40,391 nt of DNA, from positions 1 through 40,391 of the forward strand of contig CAMAVH010000007.1 of NCBI GenBank assembly GCA_945861615.1, read 5' to 3'. The notes beneath the pieces were generated by a model. It did no database searches, was not told the DNA's origin, and was given only the letters and a program-made list of their open reading frames with translations. Source of the stretch: Rhizobium sp. Q54 (GTDB taxonomy: Bacteria > Pseudomonadota > Alphaproteobacteria > SMXQ01). The position numbers and the translations under genes are program-made. Every line of letters begins with the position of its first letter. Within the stretch, counting starts at the first letter, position 1. Positions 16,907 to 24,885 of the stretch are shown here, one piece after another.

Positions 16907-18250
16907 ATGACGATGAGCGTCGGCCGGTCCTCTCGGTGGCGAAGCCTCCGCCGAGAGCCGGCGGCGCCGTCGCGGCGCGCCGATCCCGTCGTCATGGCGG
17001 GGCTTGCCGCCATCATTTTCGGCTGTATTTTTCTACAGCGTCTCGCCGTTCCGGTTGGGGCGATCCAGCTCTCCCTCAGTTTCCTGATCGGCTATGGCGG
17101 CTTGGCCTATCTGCTGCTGCGCGGCCGGATTGCCCTGAGCTTTCCGCTCTGCATCTTCTTCTTCGTGGTCATGGCGGCTCTGACCATGTCGATCCTGCAT
17201 TCGGGGTCGTCGGCATCTCTGATGTCGTTCTTTTATCTGTTCAGCATCTATAGCCTCTATCTGTTCAAGATACGGGGGGACGGCCAGGCAGCCTCCGAAG
17301 AGATCCAGAATCTCTATCAAAGGTTCATGCTGATCGCGGCGGCGGGCGGCATCATCCAGTTTTGCCTGCAGTTCGTGCTGCCCTTCGAGCTGCTGTTCCC
17401 GCTCGAGACCTTCGTGCCGGCGCAATTCCTGTTCGGAGAGGTCTACAACGTCATCATCCCGCTGACGTACGGCTCGCCGATCATCAAGAGCAACGGCTTC
17501 ATCTTTCTCGAGCCGTCATTCTTTTCGCAGTTTCTCGCCCTGGCTTTCATTCTCGAGCTTATGGGGCGTCAGCGCGCTTCGCGGCTGGCGCTGCTCGCCG
17601 GCGGCCTGCTGGTCGCCTATTCCGGCACCGGCCTGCTGCTGATCGCGCTATTTCTGCCCTACCTGATGCTGCGGCGGGGCAACCTCTATCTGCTGCTGTT
17701 CGCGATCGGCGGCCTGATTATTCTCGGCTTCAGCGCGACTGCGCTCAATCTCGACATTTTCCTCGGCCGCGTCGGCGAGTTCAATTCGCCGGAATCGAGC
17801 GGTTTTGCGCGCTTCGTTTCGCCGTTCTATCTCTTCCGCGATTTCATGGGGACGCCGGGCGCCTTTCTGCTCGGGCTCGGACCGGGCTCGATCGACGAGG
17901 TGATGCGCGAGGCGAGCTACCGCGGCTACATTTCTCACGATCCCACTTGGATCAAGGCGGTGCTGGAATATGGCGTGATCGCCGGCCTGCTGCTGCTCGG
18001 CTACGTCGTGGCGGCCTTTTTCGCCGGCTCGCGCAGCAAAGTGCTTTCGGCGGTTCTACTCTGCCTGTTTCTCTTCCTCGGCGGTTATCTGCTGAACCCG
18101 ATCATGCATTTCTTGTTCGCGGCGCTGCTCGCCTGGTCGAACGCCGAAACGGCGGCAGTTCAGGCGACGCGGGCGCGATCGCCGGCGCCAGCGGGGATTG
18201 GGGCCGGTGCGGTCCAGCCGGCGCGGCGCGATTCGCTGAGACTGCCGTAA
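16907..18250 (+). CDS. Wzy-like polysaccharide polymerase / O-antigen ligase-type membrane protein
   Basis: A 447-residue protein with about 11-12 hydrophobic segments and a larger loop at about 275-360, the general shape of Wzy polymerases. GLGPGSIDEVM and SHDPTWIKAVLEYGVIAGLLLLGYV resemble the late loop of O-antigen polymerase-type proteins, where conserved Arg/His residues contact polyprenyl-linked glycan. The role, joining repeat units in the periplasm, is inferred from topology and neighbours because the family is poorly conserved. Start ATG 16907 has no clear Shine-Dalgarno; ATG 16913 is an alternative. Its last 91 nt overlap the 3' end of the oppositely transcribed GT4 gene. Confidence 0.8.
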   Translation: MTMSVGRSSRWRSLRREPAAPSRRADPVVMAGLAAIIFGCIFLQRLAVPVGAIQLSLSFLIGYGGLAYLLLRGRIALSFPLCIFFFVVMAALTMSILHSGSSASLMSFFYLFSIYSLYLFKIRGDGQAASEEIQNLYQRFMLIAAAGGIIQFCLQFVLPFELLFPLETFVPAQFLFGEVYNVIIPLTYGSPIIKSNGFIFLEPSFFSQFLALAFILELMGRQRASRLALLAGGLLVAYSGTGLLLIALFLPYLMLRRGNLYLLLFAIGGLIILGFSATALNLDIFLGRVGEFNSPESSGFARFVSPFYLFRDFMGTPGAFLLGLGPGSIDEVMREASYRGYISHDPTWIKAVLEYGVIAGLLLLGYVVAAFFAGSRSKVLSAVLLCLFLFLGGYLLNPIMHFLFAALLAWSNAETAAVQATRARSPAPAGIGAGAVQPARRDSLRLP

Positions 18251-19377
18251 AGTCCGGCGGTTTGGCGGGCGATGTCGGCCCAGGTCGGGATCGAATCACG
18301 CAAACGCATCATCCCGGCGGACATGCGCAGGCGGTTTTCCGGTTGCAGAATCATCATGCCGAGCGCGGCGGCCAAGGCCTGATCGTCGCCCGGCGCCACC
18401 AGAAGACCGTTCTCGCCGTCGGCGATCAGCTCGCCGAAGGCGCCCAGGCGCGAGGCGATCAGCGGACGCCCGTGAGCGATGGTCGCCATCAGCACGCCGC
18501 TTGCCTCGATCTCGCGATAGGGGAAGAGCAGGGCATCGGCATCCGCCATCATCTTGGCGACTTCCGCATCCGGGATGAAGCGCAAGTCGAAGATCAGGCT
18601 GTCCTCGACGCCAAGCTCCTTGGCGAGGCGCAGCAGCGGCGCCATGTCCATATAAGGCTTGCCGGCGATGCGTACGCGGCAGCGGCTACGTAAATCTTCG
18701 GACATGCGAGCGAGGGCGCGGATCACGACATCGACGCCCTTATAGGGCTTGATCTGGCCGAACAGCAGAAACTCGACTGGCGCGCCGGCTGGCCGCGCGG
18801 CGGGGGCGGTGGGTGCCTGCTCGGCATGCAGCAGCCCATGGGCGACGCGGACGATGCGGCCGCCTTCGATGCCTTGCTCGCGCAAGCGCTCCTCGCCTTG
18901 GCGGGTATGGACGATGAGGCGGTCGAAAGCGCGCCAGATGTCGCGCGCGCCCAAGTTCTGCAAGATCGAGCCGGGGGTGCCGTTGAACGGCAGGGTGTCG
19001 TGGACGGTCAGCATCAGCGGCGCAATCGCGCGAAAGCGCGCAAGGAAGCGGGCGTCGATCATCGGCAAGGGCAGCCATTGGAAATGAATCACGTCCGGCC
19101 GCCAAACGGTCAGTTCGTCGAGCAGACGGCGAAGCGAGCCGACGTGGGAGACGCCTTTCCAGATACGCGTAGCGACCCGCGGCAGGCGCGCGAGAATCGG
19201 CGAGGCGAGCGAGGCGTAGAAGCTCGGCGCATAGAGGGGATCGGCCATGCGCGGATCGTCCGCCATCAGAGCCTTGCCGAAAATGCGCGGTTCGTGCCCG
19301 AGATCGGCCAAGGCGCCGGCGAGGGCGCGGTCGTAAGGCCAGGTGAAGAGCGAGGGATCAATCAGCGCGACCTTCAT
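18160..19377 (-). CDS. Glycosyltransferase family 4 (GT-B fold)
   Basis: A 405-residue glycosyltransferase for EPS repeat-unit assembly. The N-terminal domain starts MKVALIDPSLFTWPYD, with VIHFQWLPLP and LTVHDTLPFNGT. The C-terminal nucleotide-sugar domain has FLLFGQIKPYKGVDVVIRAL, LIFDLRFIPDAEVAKMMADADALLFPYREIEASGVL, and RPLIASRLGAFGELIADGENGLLVAPGD, all typical of GT4. ATG 19377 has AGGAG at good spacing and defines the domain start, although the frame stays open upstream through the 15-bp repeats to 19629. It follows the ExoY-like gene and is probably co-transcribed. The 3' end overlaps wzy tail-to-tail. Confidence 0.9.
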   Translation of the reverse strand: MKVALIDPSLFTWPYDRALAGALADLGHEPRIFGKALMADDPRMADPLYAPSFYASLASPILARLPRVATRIWKGVSHVGSLRRLLDELTVWRPDVIHFQWLPLPMIDARFLARFRAIAPLMLTVHDTLPFNGTPGSILQNLGARDIWRAFDRLIVHTRQGEERLREQGIEGGRIVRVAHGLLHAEQAPTAPAARPAGAPVEFLLFGQIKPYKGVDVVIRALARMSEDLRSRCRVRIAGKPYMDMAPLLRLAKELGVEDSLIFDLRFIPDAEVAKMMADADALLFPYREIEASGVLMATIAHGRPLIASRLGAFGELIADGENGLLVAPGDDQALAAALGMMILQPENRLRMSAGMMRLRDSIPTWADIARQTAGLYGSLSESRRAGWTAPAPIPAGAGDRARVA

Positions 19378-19411
19378 GGCGGGCTGCTCCTTGTCGCGAT
19401 TGATGGGCCTA

Positions 19412-19471
19412 GCTAATAAGCGCCGGGCTAATAAGCGCCGGGCTAATAAGCGCCGGGCTAATAAGCGCCGG
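19412..19471. repeat. Four-copy 15-bp tandem repeat between ExoY-like and GT4 genes
   Basis: GCTAATAAGCGCCGG is repeated four times without error. On the minus strand each unit reads CCGGCGCTTATTAGC and reproduces the final codons of the ExoY-like gene (Gly-Ala-Tyr-stop). The unit nearest the gene supplies its real stop; the others follow in frame. Confidence 0.95.
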
Positions 19472-20351
19472 AGCGGCGAAACACGACGGCGACGGTGCGG
19501 ATCAGAATGAACAGATCTTTCGTCATGCTCCAACGGGCCGCGTAGAAACTGTCGAGCCGCACGCGGGCGCGATAGCTGATGTCGTTGCGGCCGCTGACCT
19601 GCCACAGGCCGGTAATGCCCGGACGGCAATTGCGATAGGCGACGAAACGCTCGCCATAGCGCGCCACTTCATCGGCGACGATGGGGCGCGGGCCGACCAG
19701 GCTCATGTCGCCGCGGAGCACATTGAACAGCTGGGGCAGTTCGTCCAGGCTGGTGCGGCGAAGCAATTGGCCGAGCTTGGTGACGCGCGGGTCATCCTTT
19801 AGCTTGAAATCCTTGTCCCATTCGGCGCGGGCCTCGGGATTATTGGCCAAATGCTCCTGCAGCTTGCGTTCCGCATCGACGCACATGGAGCGGAATTTCA
19901 AGCAGAGGAAGGTCTTGCCGTCCGAGCCGATGCGGCGATGGCCGAAGATCGCCGGGCCGCCGTCGCGACGGACGAGAATGACGAGAGAGATCATCACCGG
20001 CGCCAAGGCCATCAGGCATAGCGATCCGACAAGAATATCGAACAAGCGCTTGGTGCGCGAGGTGGCGGGACGCAAGGCCACCTTCAGGGCGCCGGCTGCC
20101 GCCGTCGCCGTCATGGTCGCGGCATCGATGCCATGCGTCTCGGGCGATTGAGGCATGACCGGCGTCGAGCCCGGCTTGGCTTTGGCTAGGCGAATCTTTT
20201 CGCGAATACGGTCGCTGGCGAGTTTCTTGCGCGCCGCCTTGGCGGCTTTGCGACCGCTTTCGGGCGTCGGAACCTTTGCGGGCAAGAAAGGGGCCGGAGA
20301 CGGGGCCCGCTCATAGACAGGTTCGCTGTTGCGAGCGAGTAGATGACGCAT
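19458..20351 (-). CDS. ExoY-like priming sugar-phosphate transferase
   Basis: A 297-residue polyprenyl-phosphate hexose-1-phosphate transferase that would load the first sugar onto undecaprenyl phosphate at the inner membrane. The catalytic domain is complete: KRLFDILVGSLCLMALAPVMISLVIL (membrane helix, about 101-126), FGHRRIGSDGKTFLCLKFRSM, LRRTSLDELPQLFNVLRGDMSLVGPRPIV (about 197-224), and CRPGITGLWQVSGRNDISYR. One N-terminal membrane helix makes it ExoY/WbaP-core type rather than the five-helix WcaJ type. Residues 1-95 are an unusual extension rich in Pro, Ala, Lys and Arg. The stop codon lies in the first unit of a 15-bp repeat array. It is upstream of the GT4 gene. Confidence 0.93.
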   Translation of the reverse strand: MRHLLARNSEPVYERAPSPAPFLPAKVPTPESGRKAAKAARKKLASDRIREKIRLAKAKPGSTPVMPQSPETHGIDAATMTATAAAGALKVALRPATSRTKRLFDILVGSLCLMALAPVMISLVILVRRDGGPAIFGHRRIGSDGKTFLCLKFRSMCVDAERKLQEHLANNPEARAEWDKDFKLKDDPRVTKLGQLLRRTSLDELPQLFNVLRGDMSLVGPRPIVADEVARYGERFVAYRNCRPGITGLWQVSGRNDISYRARVRLDSFYAARWSMTKDLFILIRTVAVVFRRSGAY

Positions 20352-20517
20352 GTGACCTCCGTGGCATGAACAACGTCGATCGAACGCCCCTTAAATTCAC
20401 CGACCGATGCATCATGCGTGGCCTCGTGAATGATGTGCAGTGTGCGTATCGTGGACTTTTTGTGTGCGCTGCGGCATAGGCGCCGATGGAACCCTGAATA
20501 GATAATAAAATCAGATG

Positions 20518-20543
20518 TTTGGACGATTGGCCGATTGTCCAAA
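20518..20543. promoter_or_regulatory. Inverted repeat in the gap upstream of the ExoY-like gene
   Basis: Perfect 7-bp arms TTTGGAC and GTCCAAA flank a 12-bp centre that contains GATT twice. The repeat lies 38 nt before the small membrane-protein gene and 167 bp from the divergent ExoY-like start. It could be an operator for either gene; no regulator can be named. Confidence 0.4.
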
Positions 20544-20580
20544 TTTTGCTCTCGTGATCTATTCGCAAGAGAGGGGGCGC

Positions 20581-20730
20581 ATGGCCGAAACAACTATGTC
20601 AAACAGCCGAGAGCAAGTTCCGCAGAACGACGGACAACATTCAGGCCCGGGGTCCGCCATCGTCGTTGTCCTTGGCGTGGTGGCCGTTGTCTCGATGACG
20701 TTCGGATTTCTGCTCGGCCTGTTGTTCTAG
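20581..20730 (+). CDS. Small single-pass membrane protein (49 aa)
   Basis: The predicted protein has a polar N-terminus of about 25 residues (Asn, Gln, Ser, Gly-rich) followed by one hydrophobic segment, SAIVVVLGVVAVVSMTFGFLLGLLF, ending at the stop. ATG 20581 is preceded by GAGAGGGGG, a strong ribosome-binding site, which is the main reason to believe in it. It is divergent from the ExoY-like gene and lies 64 nt before the flippase gene in the same direction. I do not recognise a family. A role in the EPS membrane complex is possible from position only. Confidence 0.5.
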   Translation: MAETTMSNSREQVPQNDGQHSGPGSAIVVVLGVVAVVSMTFGFLLGLLF

Positions 20731-20794
20731 CCTCGCCGCCTATGTCACAGGCTGGTTTCTTGTTTTTACGCGGGACCGGGCGATAAATTGCGCC

Positions 20795-22261
20795 ATGACT
20801 GAAACCATCGGGAAACCTCACGCCGGCCGCTCGCTGATATGGGCGCTGATCGAAAGCGGCGGCCTCTCGGTGCTGTCGCTGCTCGTCCTGTTCGTCGTCG
20901 CCCGCCTCGTCGGGCCGGCCGAGTTGGGCTTGGTGTCCCTGGCGCTCGGCGTCGTCCAGGTGTTGGCGGTGATGATCGAAACCAGCCTGCATGACGCCCT
21001 CGTTCAACGCCAAGATCTGCAGGACGACCATCTGCAGACGGCCTTCTGGTTCTGCCTCGGACTGAGCCTGTTGTTCGTGATCGGCTGTTGGTTCGGCGCG
21101 CCCTATCTGGCGCAGCTATTCGACACGCCCGCGCTGACCGATCTTTTGCGCGTGATGTCATTCGGGCTGGCCATGACAGGGGTCGGCGCTGTGCCGATCG
21201 CCGTCTTGCGGCGCAACTTCCTCTTCAAGCAGCTTGCCGTGCGGTCGCTCTACGCGCGCGTCGCCGGCGCCGTGGCTGGCATCGGCCTGGCCATTCTTGG
21301 CTACGGCATCTGGGCGCTGGTCGTGCAATATCTGCTGCAAGCTACCTTTAATGGCTTGCTCGTGTGGCCGTCCTGCCCGTTCCGCCCGAAAGGACGCTTC
21401 GTGCCCGCCCGCCTGCGCGAACTGATCAGTTACGGGGCGCTGTCGGTGGGTAGTCGGATCGTCTGGATCAGCAGCGTGCGCCTGTTCACCTTGCTGGTCG
21501 GCTATTTCCTTGGCGTGACCGCGGTCGGCTACCTCAATATCGCCCAACGCGTCGTCGACACGCTTTACGACCTCTTGGGCGGCGCGGCCTACAACCTCGC
21601 GTTTCCGTTCTTTGCGCGCCGTCAGCATGACCGCGCGCAGATGCACCGCGCCTTCTACGCCACCAACGAATTCGCCGCCCTGTCGGTGCCGCCGATCTTC
21701 GCCGGCCTCGCGGTCTGCGCCGCGCCCGTCGTGCTGCTGATGCTCGGCGAACAATGGATGCCGGCCGTGCCGCTGATTCAGGTGCTGGCGAGCGCCGCGT
21801 CTCTGCAATTCATCCTGCTCTTTGCCAATGCGGCGATCATGGCCTCGGGCCGTCCGGGCGTGCTGTTCTGCCTCAGCCTGGTCACGTTCGTGTTCGCCAT
21901 CGGCGGGCTGTTCTTGCTGCAGCCCGGCGATGCGCTGGGCGCGGCGCTCCTGTGGGCCTGCCGCATTGCCGTCACCGGGCCCATCGTCATCACGCTGGCT
22001 TGGCGCTTTCTCGGCATTTCCGTGCCGAAGCTGTTGCGCAGCGTGATCATGCCGTTCTGCGCCACGGTCGTGATGGCGGGGGCCTTGGGCTGGCTCTGGC
22101 ACGCCCATCTCCAGCATTACAGCGCGATCGAAGCGTTGCTGATCATGGTGCCGCTTGGCGTGACGATCTATGCCGCCATCGTCCTGGCGACCCATCGGGC
22201 CGCATTGTTCCGCCTCTTTGGGTTCATGCTGGCCGGTCTGCGCGGCGCGCGGCCGTCCTAA
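20795..22261 (+). CDS. Wzx-type polysaccharide flippase (MOP superfamily)
   Basis: A 488-residue protein with about 12-14 hydrophobic segments. The N-terminal pattern GRSLIWALIESGGLSVLSLLVLFVVARLVGPAELGLVSLALGVVQVLAVMIETSLHDALVQR is typical of the WzxC/polysaccharide transporter group, as are YLNIAQRVVDTLYDLLGGAAYNLAFPFFARRQ and MLGEQWMPAVPLIQVLA. It should flip lipid-linked repeat units to the periplasmic face of the inner membrane. The start at ATG 20795 has a weak ribosome-binding site. The gene ends at a strong bidirectional terminator shared with the convergent kinase gene. Confidence 0.92.
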   Translation: MTETIGKPHAGRSLIWALIESGGLSVLSLLVLFVVARLVGPAELGLVSLALGVVQVLAVMIETSLHDALVQRQDLQDDHLQTAFWFCLGLSLLFVIGCWFGAPYLAQLFDTPALTDLLRVMSFGLAMTGVGAVPIAVLRRNFLFKQLAVRSLYARVAGAVAGIGLAILGYGIWALVVQYLLQATFNGLLVWPSCPFRPKGRFVPARLRELISYGALSVGSRIVWISSVRLFTLLVGYFLGVTAVGYLNIAQRVVDTLYDLLGGAAYNLAFPFFARRQHDRAQMHRAFYATNEFAALSVPPIFAGLAVCAAPVVLLMLGEQWMPAVPLIQVLASAASLQFILLFANAAIMASGRPGVLFCLSLVTFVFAIGGLFLLQPGDALGAALLWACRIAVTGPIVITLAWRFLGISVPKLLRSVIMPFCATVVMAGALGWLWHAHLQHYSAIEALLIMVPLGVTIYAAIVLATHRAALFRLFGFMLAGLRGARPS

Positions 22262-22279
22262 GACCGATTCGGGCAAGCA

Positions 22280-22312
22280 AAAGGGCCGAAGCCTTGACGG
22301 CTTCGGCCCTTT
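22280..22312. terminator. Bidirectional terminator between flippase and tyrosine kinase genes
   Basis: A perfect 14-bp stem (AAAGGGCCGAAGCC / GGCTTCGGCCCTTT) with a 5-nt loop sits between two converging genes. A-rich and T-rich flanks on both sides make it suitable for both strands. Confidence 0.8.
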
Positions 22313-22339
22313 GCCGAAACGGTGGTTGCGGGCCGAGCT

Positions 22340-24676
22340 CTAGGCCGAGGCGTAGCCGCTATAGTAGCTATGTTTGGTCTGCAGCGACGGTACCTTGGAC
22401 AGCACGATGCCAGCCACTTGGCGGCCGCTGGTGGCGAAGCGCTTGAGCGCCTCCTCGACGGTGCGGCGGCGCGTTGAGCCGTGGGCGATGACGAAAATCG
22501 CCGTGTCGACGTGATCGGCCAGCGTCAATGCGTCGGCGACATGCATCACCGGCGGCGAGTCGAGAATGATCAGGTCGTAGCTGCTGCGCGCCTGCTGCAG
22601 GAAGGTCGCCCAATGGGCCGAGCTCAACAACTCGACCGGATGCTCGACGTTCTGCATGGTCAGGCAATGGGCGCCGGATTCGGGGTCGGTCCGCACCACG
22701 CTGGCGAGATCCTGACCGTGCAACACTTCGTTGAGCGCCGGGCCCGGCTCTGCCCGCAACATGCGGTGAAACTGCGGCCGGCGGAGGTCGGAATCGACGA
22801 TCAGCACGCGCAGGCCGTCTTGCGCGGCGACCGCGCCGAGCGAACTGGTAAAGGTCGTCTTGCCTTCGCCCGGCTCGGAGGAGGTGACGAGCAGCACCTT
22901 GGCGCGCGGCGTGCTGCTCGCGCGGCGGCAGCCGAGTGCGATGCGGATACCGCGCAGTGTCTCGGCAATGACCGATTCATGCGGCTGGCCGACGAAGGAC
23001 TGCGACAGGCCAAGGCCGGCTTTACGATGACGGCGTAGCAGCGGCAGGGCGCCGAGAACCGGCAATCCGAGCACATTCTCGATGTCCTCGGTACTTTCGA
23101 AGCCTCGGCGACGCTCGCCGAGCAGCAGGACCGCCGCCGAGATCATGAAGAATCCGATCAGCATGCTGCCCAGCACGATCAATTTCTTGTTCGGGCTGGA
23201 CGGCATCACGGGGAGGGGGGCTGCGGAGACGATGCGAGCGTTGGCCTGGTTGATGCGCGGCTGTTCCGCCGTTTGCTGCGCGGTGGCGAGGAAGCTCTGA
23301 TAGACATTGCGTTTGGTTTCGGCTTCCTGCTCAAGCTGGCGTAGCTCGATTTCGTTGGAGGCCATGCTGGTGGCGCGACCTTCCAGACCGGTCAATTGGC
23401 GCGTCAGGGAATCGACGCGCGAACGGGCGATATCGACCTGGCTTTTGAGGGATGACAAAAGTTTGCCGATTTCGCGATCGATCTGGCCGCGGACGGAAAC
23501 CAACTCCTGAGCCACCGCCTTGCGCTGCGGGTGCGCCGGCGCGAGGCGCGTTGCCATTTCGGCCTGTCGTTGCGAGGCTTCAGCCTCCCGTTCGCGCAGG
23601 CGTTGGACGAGCGGCGAGGAGAGCACTTCCGTCGCCGTCGAGCCGGAGGCGCCGCGTCCGCCTTCGCTTTGGGCCTGACGATACCGGGCCTCAGCTTGCG
23701 AGAGATCTGCACGCGCCGTGCTCAACTGAGTGTTGATTTCATTAACCTGCTGAGCGCTGACGCTGCCGGCGCGCGTTTCGACCATATTGTTGGCGATCCG
23801 GTAGGCCTGCACTTTCTTATTGGCTTCCTCCACGTCCTTCAGCAGTTCGACGGAGCGCTGCTTGATCCAGCTATTGGCATCCATCAGCGTGCTGTTGGAA
23901 TTCTCGATCTGGCTGGTGATGAACGCCTGCATCAGGCCATTGGAGACAGCGGCGCTGATCTCGGGTTTCTCGCTTTCAAAGCTGACGTAGATCGCATAAC
24001 TGCGTCCGTCCGTGCCGATCGTCAGATTTTCCAGCACGCTGTCTACGACGGCGGACCAGACGGCCTCTTCGCTGGGGCCAGGGGCTGTACGGCCGATACC
24101 GATATCCGCCAGCATGCCGCGGACTGCGCCGGAGATGCGCGAAAACACCGTGGGCTCGACGGCATAGGGATTTAGATCCGGCTCGCGGTCGAGATTAAGC
24201 TTGCGGGCGACGGTTTCGACCAGATCGCGCGAGCGCAGAACCTGCACTTCCGTGCGGGGAATCGACACGTCCGGCGCCCAGGGCTGCGGCTGCACGCCGA
24301 TCTGCGGAATGAACAGCGGGCGCGTTTCGACGGCGAGCATGCCGCCGGCGCTATAGCGCGGCGCCATGGACGAGGCGACGATATAAGCGATCACCCCGCA
24401 GACCATCATGCCGGCGAAGATCGTCCATTTGCGGCGCCAGAGATTGCGGAATATTTCCCCAAGACTGCGTTCCTGAGCGGGCGGTTGGCCGCCATATCCG
24501 CCGCCGGATGCAAAGCCGCCCGGGCCACCGGGGCCATAGCCCCCGCCGCCCTGATAGCGCGGATCGTAGCGAGGATCGTAATCCGGCACGTATGGGGCCG
24601 CGTCATGACGGGCCGCGTCATGCTCCACCAGGGAGTAACGCCAGGGTCTACCGTCGTGAGAATGGGGATCGCGCAT
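22340..24676 (-). CDS. Wzc-like polysaccharide co-polymerase with tyrosine autokinase
   Basis: A 778-residue inner-membrane protein controlling EPS chain length and export. Residues 1-70 are a Gly/Tyr/Pro-rich cytoplasmic extension. A Wzz domain follows: a membrane helix at about 85-107, a long periplasmic coiled-coil region to about 510, and PLPVMPSSPNKKLIVLGSMLIGF leading into the second helix. The cytoplasmic BY-kinase has Walker A SSEPGEGKTT (about 599-608), Walker A' LIVDSDLRRP (about 625-634) and Walker B LIILDSPP (about 702-709). The C-terminal tail KHSYYSGYASA holds only three tyrosines (771, 772, 775) as autophosphorylation sites. GAGG precedes ATG 24676. Divergent from the GT2 block. 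Confidence 0.94.
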   Translation of the reverse strand: MRDPHSHDGRPWRYSLVEHDAARHDAAPYVPDYDPRYDPRYQGGGGYGPGGPGGFASGGGYGGQPPAQERSLGEIFRNLWRRKWTIFAGMMVCGVIAYIVASSMAPRYSAGGMLAVETRPLFIPQIGVQPQPWAPDVSIPRTEVQVLRSRDLVETVARKLNLDREPDLNPYAVEPTVFSRISGAVRGMLADIGIGRTAPGPSEEAVWSAVVDSVLENLTIGTDGRSYAIYVSFESEKPEISAAVSNGLMQAFITSQIENSNSTLMDANSWIKQRSVELLKDVEEANKKVQAYRIANNMVETRAGSVSAQQVNEINTQLSTARADLSQAEARYRQAQSEGGRGASGSTATEVLSSPLVQRLREREAEASQRQAEMATRLAPAHPQRKAVAQELVSVRGQIDREIGKLLSSLKSQVDIARSRVDSLTRQLTGLEGRATSMASNEIELRQLEQEAETKRNVYQSFLATAQQTAEQPRINQANARIVSAAPLPVMPSSPNKKLIVLGSMLIGFFMISAAVLLLGERRRGFESTEDIENVLGLPVLGALPLLRRHRKAGLGLSQSFVGQPHESVIAETLRGIRIALGCRRASSTPRAKVLLVTSSEPGEGKTTFTSSLGAVAAQDGLRVLIVDSDLRRPQFHRMLRAEPGPALNEVLHGQDLASVVRTDPESGAHCLTMQNVEHPVELLSSAHWATFLQQARSSYDLIILDSPPVMHVADALTLADHVDTAIFVIAHGSTRRRTVEEALKRFATSGRQVAGIVLSKVPSLQTKHSYYSGYASA

Positions 24677-24799
24677 GGCTCATGCCTCGGAAAAATTGCT
24701 GCAGCTGCACATGATGAAAAGAGAGGACGTAACCTACTAAGACGCAAGGAGGATCGATTGGTTCCACGTCCGCTTAATCTCATCTAATTGTCACGCCTA

Positions 24800-24815
24800 A
24801 GCGCGAGATCGCGCT
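24800..24815. promoter_or_regulatory. Palindrome in the kinase / GT2 divergent gap
   Basis: AGCGCGA-GA-TCGCGCT is a perfect 7-bp inverted repeat with a 2-bp spacer in the 209-bp gap between divergent start codons. It may be an operator, although GC-rich palindromes also arise by chance in this genome. Confidence 0.3.
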
Positions 24816-24885
24816 CGCATATTTGGTCGCCGGCATCGTTCACAGATACGGGCCCATCAATGCGAGCGTGAAGGAGTGCAAGGCT

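Noticed and set aside
19378-19629. Upstream extension of the GT4 protein through the 15-bp repeats
   Set aside because: The extension is a low-complexity Arg/Leu/Ala repeat overlapping the ExoY-like gene; a strong ribosome-binding site and the domain start both favour ATG 19377.
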